Below are positions 53,385 to 62,835 of a DNA stretch of 64,000 nt, piece after piece. Source of the stretch: Aliiroseovarius sp. Z3 (lineage in GTDB: Bacteria; Pseudomonadota; Alphaproteobacteria; Rhodobacterales; Rhodobacteraceae); NCBI RefSeq assembly GCF_029105185.1, contig NZ_JAFMZK010000010.1, positions 62,001-126,000 of the forward strand. The letters run 5' to 3'. The position numbers and the translations under genes were made by a program. Positions within the stretch are counted from its first letter, which is position 1. Every line of letters begins with the position of its first letter. Below the pieces are notes generated by a model, which was given only the letters and a program-made list of their open reading frames with translations, was not told the DNA's origin and made no database searches.

Positions 53385-54934
53385 TGATCGAATATCTCGA
53401 CCTTATCATGTTCGCCGCCCTGATGGGTGCGATCCTTCTGGGGTTTCCCGTGTCGTTCAGCATTGCGGGCGTCGCCGTGATCTTTGCCTATCTGGGCTGG
53501 ATGCTGGGGCAGATGGATATCACGCTGCTGGGCGCGTTGGGACAGCGGGTGTTTGGTGTTCTGACCAACCCGGTGCTGATCGCCATTCCGCTGTTCGTGC
53601 TGATGGGCGCGCTTTTGGAAAAAAGCCGCATCGCCGAGGGGCTTCTGGACACGATGGGCCGTCTGTTCGGACAGCTGCGCGGGGGTCTGGGTATATCGGT
53701 CGTGCTGGTTGGCACGTTGCTGGCGGCCTCGACCGGGATTGTCGGGGCGACCGTGGTGGCGATGGGGATGATTGCCCTGCCCACCATGCTGCGCGCAGGC
53801 TATGACGCGCGGGTGGCCTCGGGCATTGTTTGCACGGCGGGGACGTTGGGGCAGATTATTCCGCCTTCGACGCTTTTGATCATTCTGGCGGACGTGATGT
53901 CGACCTCGTTCCAACAGGCGCAGTATGAACAGGGCAAGTTCTCGGTCGAGGCGCTGTCCGTTGGACAATTCTTCGCCGCCGCCGTGATCCCAGGTCTGGT
54001 TCTGGTTTGCCTTTACCTGATCTATATCGTCGTGCGCGGGTGGGTGCGCCCACAAGACATGCCGCCCGCCCCGCTGGACATGGCCAAGCCGGACTGGCGC
54101 GAGGTTGTGGGGGCGGTGATCCCGCCCGTCCTGCTGATCGTGGCCGTGCTGGGCGCCATTCTGGGCGGAGTCGCCACCCCGACCGAGGCTGCATCGGTCG
54201 GCGCCGTCGGCGCGCTTCTCATGACCGGCTACCGCACCGGCACCGCCCCACGTGTGATCCTGTTGGGCACGGTTGCGCTGATTGCGTTGGGAGTATTGGC
54301 CGGGGCCTTCCCCGTCCGCTTCCAACGCAGCGACCTGACCTCTGGCGCTTATGCGCTTGGCCTTTTCTATGCCGGGTTGGCGGTGGTCGGTGGGCTGTCG
54401 GTGCTGCTGGCCCTGCGCGCCGCCTTGAAGAAACGTGTGGTGCAAGAGGCGGTCGGTTCGACCATGACGATGACGGCGATGATCTTTGCCACCATCATCG
54501 CGGCGGGCTTTTTCAGTCTTGTCTTCATCGGGTTGGGCGGGGAAGAGCGCGTGGCGGGCATTCTGGCCGAGATGCCGGGCGGCGCAAACGGCGCGCTGGT
54601 CTTCTGCATGGTGGTCATCTTCGTGCTGGGCTTCTTTCTGGATTTCGTCGAAATCTCGGTCATTGTTCTGCCCCTGATCACGCCGTCGCTGATCCTGCTG
54701 GGCCATGACCCGATCTGGCTGGGCGTGTTGATCGCGGTGAACCTACAAACCTCGTTCCTGACACCGCCTTTTGGTTTTTCGCTGTTCTATCTGCGCGGCG
54801 CTGCCCCGAAAGAGGTTTCGACCGAGCATATTTACGCGGGCGTATTGCCGTTCATCGGCCTTCAGATAGTGGGGATGGCATTGATCTGGCTGCTGCCAAT
54901 GCTGGCAACGTGGTTGCCATCGGTCCTATTCTGA
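53384..54934 (+). CDS. TRAP transporter large permease (DctM family)
   Basis: 516 aa, about 90 longer than the common 425-aa DctM. The N-terminal half (ALMGAILLGFPVSFSIAGVA, SRIAEGLLDTMGRLFGQLRGGLGISV, TAGTLGQIIPPSTLLIILADVMSTSF) and the C-terminal half (GFFLDFVEISVIVLPLITPSL, QTSFLTPPFGFSLFYLRGAAP) are standard. Extra hydrophobic segments are present between about residues 290 and 350. This larger form goes with the TakP-like binding protein. Catalyses Na+-dependent import with DctQ. Confidence 0.9.
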   Translation: MIEYLDLIMFAALMGAILLGFPVSFSIAGVAVIFAYLGWMLGQMDITLLGALGQRVFGVLTNPVLIAIPLFVLMGALLEKSRIAEGLLDTMGRLFGQLRGGLGISVVLVGTLLAASTGIVGATVVAMGMIALPTMLRAGYDARVASGIVCTAGTLGQIIPPSTLLIILADVMSTSFQQAQYEQGKFSVEALSVGQFFAAAVIPGLVLVCLYLIYIVVRGWVRPQDMPPAPLDMAKPDWREVVGAVIPPVLLIVAVLGAILGGVATPTEAASVGAVGALLMTGYRTGTAPRVILLGTVALIALGVLAGAFPVRFQRSDLTSGAYALGLFYAGLAVVGGLSVLLALRAALKKRVVQEAVGSTMTMTAMIFATIIAAGFFSLVFIGLGGEERVAGILAEMPGGANGALVFCMVVIFVLGFFLDFVEISVIVLPLITPSLILLGHDPIWLGVLIAVNLQTSFLTPPFGFSLFYLRGAAPKEVSTEHIYAGVLPFIGLQIVGMALIWLLPMLATWLPSVLF

Positions 54935-54990
54935 TACTCATCGCTGCACGATGGCGCCGAATGCTGTGATCGCGTGCGGCACCGGATATG

Positions 54991-56292
54991 TCAGGCGATT
55001 TCTTGTCGTGCCCCTGCCACGTAAACGTCTTCCACCGCCCGGTCATCGCCCATCATCATCAATATGAACAGCTCTTCCGACAGGGTGGTGGCGCGGGCCA
55101 TCCGCAGGGCCATAGCGTCGGTGGCCGCGGCATTCAGAACCACGATGTCGGCATCTGAGCCAGGGGCAAGGGTGCCGATCCTGTCCTGAAGCCCCAGTGC
55201 AAGGGCGTTGCCACGGGTGATCCAGTGGAAAGCGCGGAGCGGATGCAGGGATTGACCTTGCAACTGCAGAATCTTGTAGCCTTCGTTCAGGGTTTGCAGC
55301 ATCGAATAACTGGTGCCCGCACCCACATCGGTGGCGATCGCATTGGTGATCCCGCGCCCGCGCAAGCCTGCATCGTCAAACAGCCCACTGCCCAAAAACA
55401 GGTTCGAGGTCGGGCAGAACACTGGGTGTGCCCCGGTTTCGACCAGCGCGTCGATCTCGCGCGGTTTCAGGTGGATCGAATGACCCAGCAGCATCTTCGG
55501 GCCAAGCAGGCCGTAGGACTGATACACATCCAGATAGTCGCGCGCCTTTGGGTAAAGCTCGGCGGTATAGGCAATCTCGTCATGGTTTTCGGACAGGTGG
55601 GTCTGGACGTAACACTCGGGATGTTCCTGCACCAATGCTTGCGCCATTTCCATCTGCGCGGGAGTCGAGGTGATGGCAAAACGCGGGGTGATCGCATACT
55701 GCCCGCGCCCCTTGCTGTGCCATGTGTCGATCAATGCCTTGGTGTCGTCATATGAGGATTGCGGCGTGTCGCGCAGCCCATCGGGGGCGTTGCGGTCCAT
55801 CATCACCTTACCCCCGATCATGCACATGTTGCGGCGGGCCGCTTCGGTAAAGAACGCATGGGCCGAAGTCTTGTGGACCGAGCAATAGGCCACCGCCGTG
55901 GTGGTGCCATGGGCAGTGATCTGATCAAAGAACTTGCCCGCCATCGCCGCGCTGTGGTCGGGATCGGCAAACTCGGTTTCGGCAGGGAAAGTATAGGTGT
56001 TCAGCCAATCCAGAAGCTGTGCGCCCCATGACGCAATCACTTGCACCTGCGGGAAATGGATGTGGGTGTCGATGAACCCGGCCATGAGCAGGTGGGGGCG
56101 GTGGTCGATGACCTGCGCATCCGTGGCCTGTGCGCTGACCGTGGCATGGTCGCCCGACGTGATGATCCTGCCATCCTCGATCAGGATCGCGCCATCCTCG
56201 TGATACTCATAGGCGTGCGTATCGTCAGGGCCAATCGGCTCGGCGGTGAAGCTGAGCGTGCGGCCACGCAGAAGGGTTTGCGGCGAAGTCAT
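54991..56292 (-). CDS. guaD: Guanine deaminase
   Basis: Amidohydrolase, 433 aa, turning guanine into xanthine. Motifs: LLMAGFIDTHIHFPQVQVIASWG with the metal histidines, CYVQTHLSENHDEI, LLGHSIHLKPREID and FCPTSNLFLGSGLF, then ATDVGAGTSYSML. Ends convergently with the TRAP operon. It feeds the xanthine dehydrogenase encoded upstream on the same strand. A terminator hairpin separates it from the permease gene. Confidence 0.95.
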   Translation of the reverse strand: MTSPQTLLRGRTLSFTAEPIGPDDTHAYEYHEDGAILIEDGRIITSGDHATVSAQATDAQVIDHRPHLLMAGFIDTHIHFPQVQVIASWGAQLLDWLNTYTFPAETEFADPDHSAAMAGKFFDQITAHGTTTAVAYCSVHKTSAHAFFTEAARRNMCMIGGKVMMDRNAPDGLRDTPQSSYDDTKALIDTWHSKGRGQYAITPRFAITSTPAQMEMAQALVQEHPECYVQTHLSENHDEIAYTAELYPKARDYLDVYQSYGLLGPKMLLGHSIHLKPREIDALVETGAHPVFCPTSNLFLGSGLFDDAGLRGRGITNAIATDVGAGTSYSMLQTLNEGYKILQLQGQSLHPLRAFHWITRGNALALGLQDRIGTLAPGSDADIVVLNAAATDAMALRMARATTLSEELFILMMMGDDRAVEDVYVAGARQEIA

Positions 56293-56305
56293 AGCGTATT
56301 CCGTT

Positions 56306-56341
56306 CAAGAAAAGGCACAGGACGCACGACGCGCCCTGTGC
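56306..56341 (-). terminator. Terminator between purine permease and guaD
   Basis: On the minus strand, GCACAGG and CCTGTGC form a stem (56335-56341 with 56315-56321), with an inner GCG/CGC pair block, followed by CTTTTCTT. It would end or reduce transcription from the permease gene before guaD. Confidence 0.65.
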
Positions 56342-56363
56342 TGAGTTTGGGCGAAAGGGAGGG

Positions 56364-57947
56364 CTATTCGCCCGGCGTAATTTGCGGCTCGTCCGTCGGC
56401 AGGTTCTTGTTCACGATCTCGTCTTCCTTGTGGAATTGCGGATAGATGAACAGGAAAGCCGCCGCGATCAGGTAACCCATGCTGACGCCGCTGAAGCTGG
56501 GCCAGTGCAGGCTGGCGGAGTGGATGATACCAACCAGCGACATGCCACAGGCGGCAAGCGCAAAGCCACCGGCGTTGCGGAACCGTCCGTCAATCACACT
56601 GGCCACGATGGCGCCCCAGATCAGGCCGGTCAGAATGGCCCCCTGGCTGAGGGCCAGATGGCCTTCGAAATGCGCGCCTTGCTGCAACAGCGCGGCGGTG
56701 AGCGCCTCGTCCCCCAGTTGCGGCAGGCCTTCGACCCCGGTTGCGCCAAGCGCGCCCATCAAAGACCCCCACTTGGTGACAAGGAAGGACGAGACATGCG
56801 GCATCATCGCGATGGTCACAGCCGCCATATGCTCGGTTTTCACGGAATGCGCCGTGTTTGTAATCAGGCTCAGCGCCACGAAGACCAGAACCGGTGCTGC
56901 GGCGGCCACGGGGATCAGGTTGTTCAGGAAGGCCAGAAGCCCAAAGAACGCCGCGAAGGGAATGACCAGACCGACCGCGATGATATAGCCTGAATGCGCG
57001 CCCATCCGCTTGTAAGCCGGGTGGCCGATATAGGCGGTGGTGGGGAAGGGCGAGCCAAAGACCGCGCCGATCATCGTGCCGACGCCATCCGTCACCTGAC
57101 AGGTCGCGACCGGGTAGTGGTCGCCAGCGGCCTCGGCGCTTTCGACGTTGTTCATGGTTTCGATGAAGTTGTAGATTTGCACCGGCACCAGAACCAGAAA
57201 CAGCTCGGGATTGGCAAACAGGTGCTGAATACCGGCAATCAGGTCGCCGATATAAGGAACGGGGGGATAGAAGCCCACGCCGTCGAAACTGACCGAAGCC
57301 TTGCCCATGGCCAGAGCCACGACGGTGCCGACGATCAGCGCCAGAAGACCGGCGGGAATGTTGAAGGGCAGGCGGAAGCGCCCGACCAGACCCCACAGGA
57401 TGATGATCATCGAGGCAAAGCCGATGAACGGGTCTTCGAACACGGTGGCCAGCGGCACGGTGCCGATGAACACCAGCGCGATGCCGCAAAGCGTGCCCAG
57501 CATGCCCGCACGGGGCGTCACGCGTTTCAGCCACGGGCCGACAATGGCGCCAAGGCCCGCGACGATCCCGCCCATGAAGCCCGCGCCGATGCCTACCTGC
57601 CACGCAAGGGTTGCGTCGTTGGTGGACCAATAGATCGGCCCGATCACCCCGAACAGATAGACAAACATCACGGGAGTCGAGATGCCATAGGGCAGGGCGG
57701 TCACGTCACGCCCGTGCCGGGCGGCGGCGCGTTTGGCTAGCCATGTATAGACCGCCACACCGGCCATAATCGCCACGGCGGCGCCGGGCAGGATGCGGCC
57801 GAACACGATCTCGGCGGGCATGTTGAATACGAACTGGCAGACCCCTGCCAGCACGATCAGGTTGATCAGGTTGTCGGTAAACAGCGCCCAGAACGCGCTG
57901 AAGTCATTGCGCGCAAAAAGCTTGTAGTTATACGTTGTCCCGTCCAT
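56364..57947 (-). CDS. NCS2-type purine/xanthine permease
   Basis: 527 aa membrane protein with 12-14 helices. It begins NDFSAFWALFTDNLINLIVLAGV and contains TALPYGISTPVMFVYLFGVIGPIY, NFIETMNNVESAEAAGDHY, and GSPFPTTAYIGHPAYKRMGAHSGY, a pattern of the xanthine/uracil permease superfamily. Located between guaD and xdhC, so it probably imports guanine, hypoxanthine or xanthine. It begins 27 bases after the xdhC stop. Substrate is inferred. Confidence 0.85.
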   Translation of the reverse strand: MDGTTYNYKLFARNDFSAFWALFTDNLINLIVLAGVCQFVFNMPAEIVFGRILPGAAVAIMAGVAVYTWLAKRAAARHGRDVTALPYGISTPVMFVYLFGVIGPIYWSTNDATLAWQVGIGAGFMGGIVAGLGAIVGPWLKRVTPRAGMLGTLCGIALVFIGTVPLATVFEDPFIGFASMIIILWGLVGRFRLPFNIPAGLLALIVGTVVALAMGKASVSFDGVGFYPPVPYIGDLIAGIQHLFANPELFLVLVPVQIYNFIETMNNVESAEAAGDHYPVATCQVTDGVGTMIGAVFGSPFPTTAYIGHPAYKRMGAHSGYIIAVGLVIPFAAFFGLLAFLNNLIPVAAAAPVLVFVALSLITNTAHSVKTEHMAAVTIAMMPHVSSFLVTKWGSLMGALGATGVEGLPQLGDEALTAALLQQGAHFEGHLALSQGAILTGLIWGAIVASVIDGRFRNAGGFALAACGMSLVGIIHSASLHWPSFSGVSMGYLIAAAFLFIYPQFHKEDEIVNKNLPTDEPQITPGE

Positions 57948-57974
57948 GACGGTCTCCTCCTCTGTGACCTGTGG

Positions 57975-58871
57975 TCAGTCACGCGCCTGAAGGGCGGTGC
58001 TATCCTTTCGGTCTGATTGATTGCCCGTGATGGGCGCTCCCATGTCCCATTGCTGGGGGTTCGCGGCAGTTTCAGAGGTCAAATCAGCGATCACTTCCGC
58101 CGCCACGAAAGCCGCGATGACGCTGGGCCGCTTGTCGCGGCTGCCGCTTGCCCCGATGGGGCAAATCAAGTGTTCGGTGCTGTGATCGTCGCCATGCTGG
58201 CGGACCCAGTTGCGAAACTTGGCGCGCTTGGTGGCCGACCCGATCATGCCGACATAGGCCGTATCGCCCTTTTCCAACGCGGCAAGTGTCAGCAAGAAAT
58301 CAAGCGCATGGTCATGGGTCAGCACGACAAAGGCGCTGCCGGCAGGCGCGTTGGCGATGTCAACCTCGGGGATCACGCTGAGCCTTGTTTCGACATCGGC
58401 GCGGCACTGGGTCAGTTCCTCCTCGCGGCTGTCGATCAGGATGCAGCGGACCGGCATGTGCTGGAACACATCGGCCAGCGCGCGGCCCACGTGACCTGCC
58501 CCCATGACATAGACATGGGGCAGATGCGCGGCCTGATCCTGCGCGCGCATCAGAGCGTCATGCTTGTCGGCCCGGCGCATCCGCGCCAGCGACAGCTCGA
58601 CCCGCCCCCCGCAACACTGGCCGATTTCGGGGCCAAGCGGCACGTCCAGATCAAGGTTCAGAACGCCACCCGTCAGCATGTCACGGGCGCGGTCTATGGC
58701 GATGAACTCCAACTGCCCGCCGCCGATGGTGCCCCACAGACGGTCCCGCGTCACGAACATCTCGGTCCCTTCGTTGCGCGGGGACGAGCCGCGCACCCGG
58801 GTCAGGGTCACGCGAATGACCGGCCCGTTCCGGGACAGAAAGTCGGACAGGGTGCGCACGGGCTGGGCCAT
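57975..58871 (-). CDS. xdhC: Xanthine dehydrogenase accessory protein XdhC
   Basis: 298 aa. N-terminal segment VTLTRVRGSSPRNEGTEMFVT and GTIGGGQLEFIAIDRA, and a C-terminal Rossmann domain (HVYVMGAGHVGRALADVF). XdhC binds molybdenum cofactor, promotes its sulfuration and inserts it into XdhB. Lies three bases after xdhB on the same strand. Confidence 0.93.
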   Translation of the reverse strand: MAQPVRTLSDFLSRNGPVIRVTLTRVRGSSPRNEGTEMFVTRDRLWGTIGGGQLEFIAIDRARDMLTGGVLNLDLDVPLGPEIGQCCGGRVELSLARMRRADKHDALMRAQDQAAHLPHVYVMGAGHVGRALADVFQHMPVRCILIDSREEELTQCRADVETRLSVIPEVDIANAPAGSAFVVLTHDHALDFLLTLAALEKGDTAYVGMIGSATKRAKFRNWVRQHGDDHSTEHLICPIGASGSRDKRPSVIAAFVAAEVIADLTSETAANPQQWDMGAPITGNQSDRKDSTALQARD

Positions 58872-58874
58872 GGG

Positions 58875-61193
58875 TCAGCCCGCCGCCTTCAGGCGTTCGA
58901 CGGCCATCAGCACACGTTCGGGCGTGGCGGGGGCGTCCAGACGCGGGCAGATGCGATAATCGGCGACCGAGGCAACAGCCATCGACAAGGCCTCGAACAC
59001 CGAAATGCCCAGCATGAAAGGCGGCTCACCCACCGCTTTTGACCGCTTGATTGTCAATTCGCGGTTTTCCGACCAGTCGGCCAGCTTCACGTTGAACACG
59101 CGCGGCCGGTCAGAGGCCAGCGGGATCTTGTAGGTCGACGGCGCATGGGTGCGCAAACGGCCTGCATCGTCCCACCACAGCTCTTCCGTGGTCAGCCAGC
59201 CCATGCCCTGAATGAACGCGCCTTCGACCTGTCCCTTGTCCAGAACGGGGTTCAGCGACCGGCCCACATCATGCAGGATGTCGGTGCGGTCCACCCGGTA
59301 TTCGCCGGTCAGCGTGTCGATCGTGACCTCGGAGCAGGCCGCGCCATAGGCGTAGTAATAGAAGGGCCGCCCCTTGCCCGACGCGCGGTCCCAGTGGATT
59401 TTCGGCGTTTTGTAGAAACCCGCGGCGGAAAGCTGAACCCGCGCCATATAGGCCTGTTTGATGAAGGCATCGAAGGAAAGAACCTCGTCCCCGATACGCA
59501 CCTGATTGGGTTCGAATTGCACGGCGTCGGGGGCGACGTTCCATTTCTCGGCGGCGAAATTGACCAAACGCGCCTTGATCTGTTCAACCGCGTTCAGCGC
59601 GGCCATACCGTTCAGGTCGGTGCCCGACGACGCGGCGGTGGCGGATGTGTTCGGCACTTTCTCGGTCGTGGTCTTGGTGATCTTGATGCGGTCGAAGTCA
59701 ACCTGGAACGCTTCGGCCACCACCTGGGCGACCTTGGTGTTCAGGCCCTGACCCATTTCGGTGCCGCCGTGGTTCAGGTGGATCGAGCCGTCGTTATAGA
59801 CATGCACCAGCGCACCCGCCTGATTATACCATGTCGCAGTGAACGAGATGCCGAACTTGACCGGCGTCAGCGCGATGCCCCTTTTCAGAACGCGCGAGGT
59901 GGCGTTGAAGTCGAGGATCGCCGCGCGCCGCGCGCGGTAGTCCGCGCTGTCCTCCAACTCACCCACCAGACGGTCAAGAATGCTATCCTCGACCTCTTGG
60001 TGATAAGGGGTCAGGTCGCGACCCTTGCCGCCATAGAAATTGGCCTTGCGCACATCCAGCGGGTCTTGCCCGGTGGCGAAGGCGATTTCTTCGATGATGC
60101 GTTCGGCGGCGATTACCCCTTGCGGGCCGCCAAAGCCGCGAAACGCGGTGTTCGAGACCGTGTTGGTCTTCATCGGGTGACTGACCAGCCGCACATTCGG
60201 ATAGAAATAGGCGTTGTCCGCGTGAAACAGCGCACGGTCCGTGACCGGGCCGGACAGGTCCGATGTATAGCCACAGCGCGCGGCAAAGGTGCCGTCCACA
60301 GCCTCGATCCGGCCCGCGTCATCGAAGGCCACGTCATAGTCGATCACGAAGTCATGCCGCTTGCCGGTGGCGGTCATGTCCTGATCGCGGTCGGGGCGGA
60401 TTTTCACCGCACGGCCCCATTTCTTGGCGGCCATTGCGGCGACCACACAGAACAGGTTCATCTGGCTTTCCTTGCCGCCAAACCCGCCGCCCATCCGGCG
60501 CACGTTCACCGTGACCGCGTTCGAGGGCACGCCAAGCACATGGGCGACCATATGCTGTGCCTCGCTCGGGTGCTGGGTTGAACAGTGGACGACCACGTCG
60601 TCATCCTCGCCGGGGATGGCGAAGGCGATATGGCCTTCCAGATACATGTGGTCCTGCCCGCCCACTTCCATCCGGCCCTTGATGCGGTTGGTGGCCGTCT
60701 CAAAGGCCGGCTCCACCGCGCCGCGTTCCAGCTTCAGGGGCGCGGTGACATGGGGATAACCTGCATCCTGCGCGGCAATCGGGTCCAGCGCGTGGGGCAA
60801 AACCTCGCAGTCAACCTTGGCCAGTTCGGCGGCCCGGCGCGCGACGTCACGGGTTTCGGCGATGACGGCAAACAGGGGCTGGCCGTGAAACTGGATCTTG
60901 TCGGTGGGAAACACCGGCTCGTCATTCTGCCCGGTGGGGCTGATGTCGTTGTGGCCCGGAATGTCGGCGGCGGTCAGCACACCCACCACACCGGGGGCAG
61001 CGCGCACGGCGTCAAGGTCAAGGCTGCGGATAGCGGCATGGGCCACGTCCGACACGCCCAGATAAGCGTGCAGGGTGCCCACGGGTTCGACGATATCGTC
61101 GGTATAGTCAGCCGCGCCTGTGACATGTTTGGTGGCACTGTCATGGATGCGGTCTGTATGGGCGGCACCACGGATGGATACATTGTCTTTCAT
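58875..61193 (-). CDS. xdhB: Xanthine dehydrogenase molybdopterin-binding subunit
   Basis: 772 aa. Molybdenum-cofactor segments: TQHPSEAQHMVAHVLG, RMGGGFGGKESQ, FRGFGGPQGVIAAERIIEEIA, GGTEMGQGLNTKVAQVVAEAF, and the catalytic Glu in KAVGEPPFMLG. Oxidises hypoxanthine/xanthine to urate with XdhA. Starts 12 bases after xdhA. Confidence 0.96.
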   Translation of the reverse strand: MKDNVSIRGAAHTDRIHDSATKHVTGAADYTDDIVEPVGTLHAYLGVSDVAHAAIRSLDLDAVRAAPGVVGVLTAADIPGHNDISPTGQNDEPVFPTDKIQFHGQPLFAVIAETRDVARRAAELAKVDCEVLPHALDPIAAQDAGYPHVTAPLKLERGAVEPAFETATNRIKGRMEVGGQDHMYLEGHIAFAIPGEDDDVVVHCSTQHPSEAQHMVAHVLGVPSNAVTVNVRRMGGGFGGKESQMNLFCVVAAMAAKKWGRAVKIRPDRDQDMTATGKRHDFVIDYDVAFDDAGRIEAVDGTFAARCGYTSDLSGPVTDRALFHADNAYFYPNVRLVSHPMKTNTVSNTAFRGFGGPQGVIAAERIIEEIAFATGQDPLDVRKANFYGGKGRDLTPYHQEVEDSILDRLVGELEDSADYRARRAAILDFNATSRVLKRGIALTPVKFGISFTATWYNQAGALVHVYNDGSIHLNHGGTEMGQGLNTKVAQVVAEAFQVDFDRIKITKTTTEKVPNTSATAASSGTDLNGMAALNAVEQIKARLVNFAAEKWNVAPDAVQFEPNQVRIGDEVLSFDAFIKQAYMARVQLSAAGFYKTPKIHWDRASGKGRPFYYYAYGAACSEVTIDTLTGEYRVDRTDILHDVGRSLNPVLDKGQVEGAFIQGMGWLTTEELWWDDAGRLRTHAPSTYKIPLASDRPRVFNVKLADWSENRELTIKRSKAVGEPPFMLGISVFEALSMAVASVADYRICPRLDAPATPERVLMAVERLKAAG

Positions 61194-61205
61194 ATCGTCA
61201 GCTCC

Positions 61206-62669
61206 TTACGCGGTGGCCAGTTGAACGGGGGCGGGGGTGGCGTCGTCATGGTACAGAAAGAACCGGCGCAGAAGGTTCTGGGCCGACAGCATCCGATACT
61301 CGGATGACGCGCGCCAATCACTCAGGGGTTGGAAATCCTGCGGCAGGGCATTTGCGGCGGCGTCAAACGCCGCTTCGCCCCACGCCTGACCCAACAGCGC
61401 GGCTTCGGCAGCGGCGGCGCGTTTGGGCGTGGCCGCCATTCCACCGAAGGCAATGCGTGCACCGGTGATCACGTTGTCGGTCAGCGTGACGCTGATCCCG
61501 ACCGCGACCGACGAGATATCCTCGTCCCGCCGCTTGGAAATCTTATAGGCCGCATCGCGTTGTCCGGGCGCGGGGCAGGGGACGCGGATGCTTTCGACAA
61601 ACTCACCCGGTTTGCGGTCCTGCTTGCCATAGTCGATGAAGAAATCCTGCAAGGCCATGGTGCGGCGGTCGGAGCCATGGCGCAGCGTGACCTCGGCCCC
61701 CAGCGCGATCAGCACGGGTGGGGTGTCGCCAATGGGCGAGCCGTTGGCGATGTTGCCGCCCACGGTGCCCATGTTGCGCACCTGCCAGCCAGCGATCCGG
61801 TCCCAATAGGGGGTCAGATGCGGGAAAATCTCGGCGATGGCGTCCTGACATTCGGTATAGGTGGCGGTTGCCCCGATGATCAGCGCATCCCCGTCCCTGT
61901 GCACGGTTTTCATTTCGCGAAGATGGCCGATGAACACGGCGGGGCCGATAGGGCGCAGGAACTTCGTGACCCACAGCCCGACATCGGTGGCACCGGCGAC
62001 AATGGTTGCTTTTGGGTGGTCCAGCAGAACCCCGGCCAGATCATCCACATCAGCGGGCAAAATGGCCTGATTATCGGCAGGGCCGGTGACGACGCGCTGG
62101 CCATCCTGCAAATCACGCAGTTGGGCGATGACCGCCTCGCGCTCGGTGTTCAGATGGTCGGCGGACGGGGTGCCATAGCGGCTGACCGCAACCGCTGCGC
62201 GGATGATCGGCTCGTACCCTGTGCAACGGCAAAGGTTGCCTTGCAGCGCGGTTTCAACCTGAGCTTCCGTCGGCTCCGGCGTTTCCATCCACAGCGCGTA
62301 CAGAGACATAACGAAGCCGGGTGTGCAGAAGCCGCACTGGCTACCATGGTGATCCACCATCGCCTGTTGCACGGGGTGCAGGCGCCCATCGGGGCCGGAC
62401 ACATGTTCGATCGTCACCACGTGACACCCATCCAGCGAGGCCAGAAAACGGATACAGGCATTCACCGGTTCATAGGTCAGACCGTCATCGGTCAGCCGCC
62501 CCACCAACACGGTGCAGGCCCCGCAATCGCCTTCCGCACAACCTTCCTTGGTGCCGGTCAGACGCCGGTTCAGACGCAAGTAATCCAGCAATGTCTGATC
62601 CGCGCCGACTTCGGCGACGCTGACGCGTTGCCCATTCAGAAGAAAGTGTATGTGGCTACGATGTGTCAT
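61206..62669 (-). CDS. xdhA: Xanthine dehydrogenase FAD and iron-sulfur subunit
   Basis: 487 aa. N-terminal [2Fe-2S] domains with EGCAEGDCGACTVLVG and GFCTPGFVMSLYAL, then NLCRCTGYEPI; the central FAD domain has IVAGATDVGLWVTK and GNIANGSPIGDTPP. Passes electrons from the Mo centre to NAD. The start at 62669 (MTHRSHIHFLLNGQ) fits the family and follows AGGAGCCACC; the reading can extend to 62708. First gene of the leftward purine operon, divergent from a LysR gene. Confidence 0.95.
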   Translation of the reverse strand: MTHRSHIHFLLNGQRVSVAEVGADQTLLDYLRLNRRLTGTKEGCAEGDCGACTVLVGRLTDDGLTYEPVNACIRFLASLDGCHVVTIEHVSGPDGRLHPVQQAMVDHHGSQCGFCTPGFVMSLYALWMETPEPTEAQVETALQGNLCRCTGYEPIIRAAVAVSRYGTPSADHLNTEREAVIAQLRDLQDGQRVVTGPADNQAILPADVDDLAGVLLDHPKATIVAGATDVGLWVTKFLRPIGPAVFIGHLREMKTVHRDGDALIIGATATYTECQDAIAEIFPHLTPYWDRIAGWQVRNMGTVGGNIANGSPIGDTPPVLIALGAEVTLRHGSDRRTMALQDFFIDYGKQDRKPGEFVESIRVPCPAPGQRDAAYKISKRRDEDISSVAVGISVTLTDNVITGARIAFGGMAATPKRAAAAEAALLGQAWGEAAFDAAANALPQDFQPLSDWRASSEYRMLSAQNLLRRFFLYHDDATPAPVQLATA

Positions 62670-62759
62670 GGTGGCTCCTGAAAACGGGTCATGTTGGACC
62701 ATTCCCAAAAACCATAGCGCGGGTTAATGCGTCCAATAAGGGGCGCAATCGGCAAAGAC

Positions 62760-62778
62760 TTTCAACATATCATTGAAA
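62760..62778. promoter_or_regulatory. LysR-type site between xdhA and the LysR gene
   Basis: Inverted repeat TTTCAA (62760-62765) and TTGAAA (62773-62778) separated by CATATCA, in the divergent region; it satisfies the T-N11-A pattern of LysR boxes. AATCGGCA is repeated on both sides of it. A plausible binding site for the adjacent regulator. Confidence 0.5.
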
Positions 62779-62835
62779 ATCGGCATTGCGCATGGCACGC
62801 TGGGCGCCAACCACACCGACTGTTGAAAGGCCACC

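Noticed and set aside
53210-54706. 498-codon minus-strand reading opposite the TRAP permease
   Set aside because: Very rich in Gln, Arg and His, the mirror of hydrophobic codons; not a protein.
59145-60581. 478-codon plus-strand reading opposite xdhB
   Set aside because: Lies inside the well-supported xdhB with no family features of its own.
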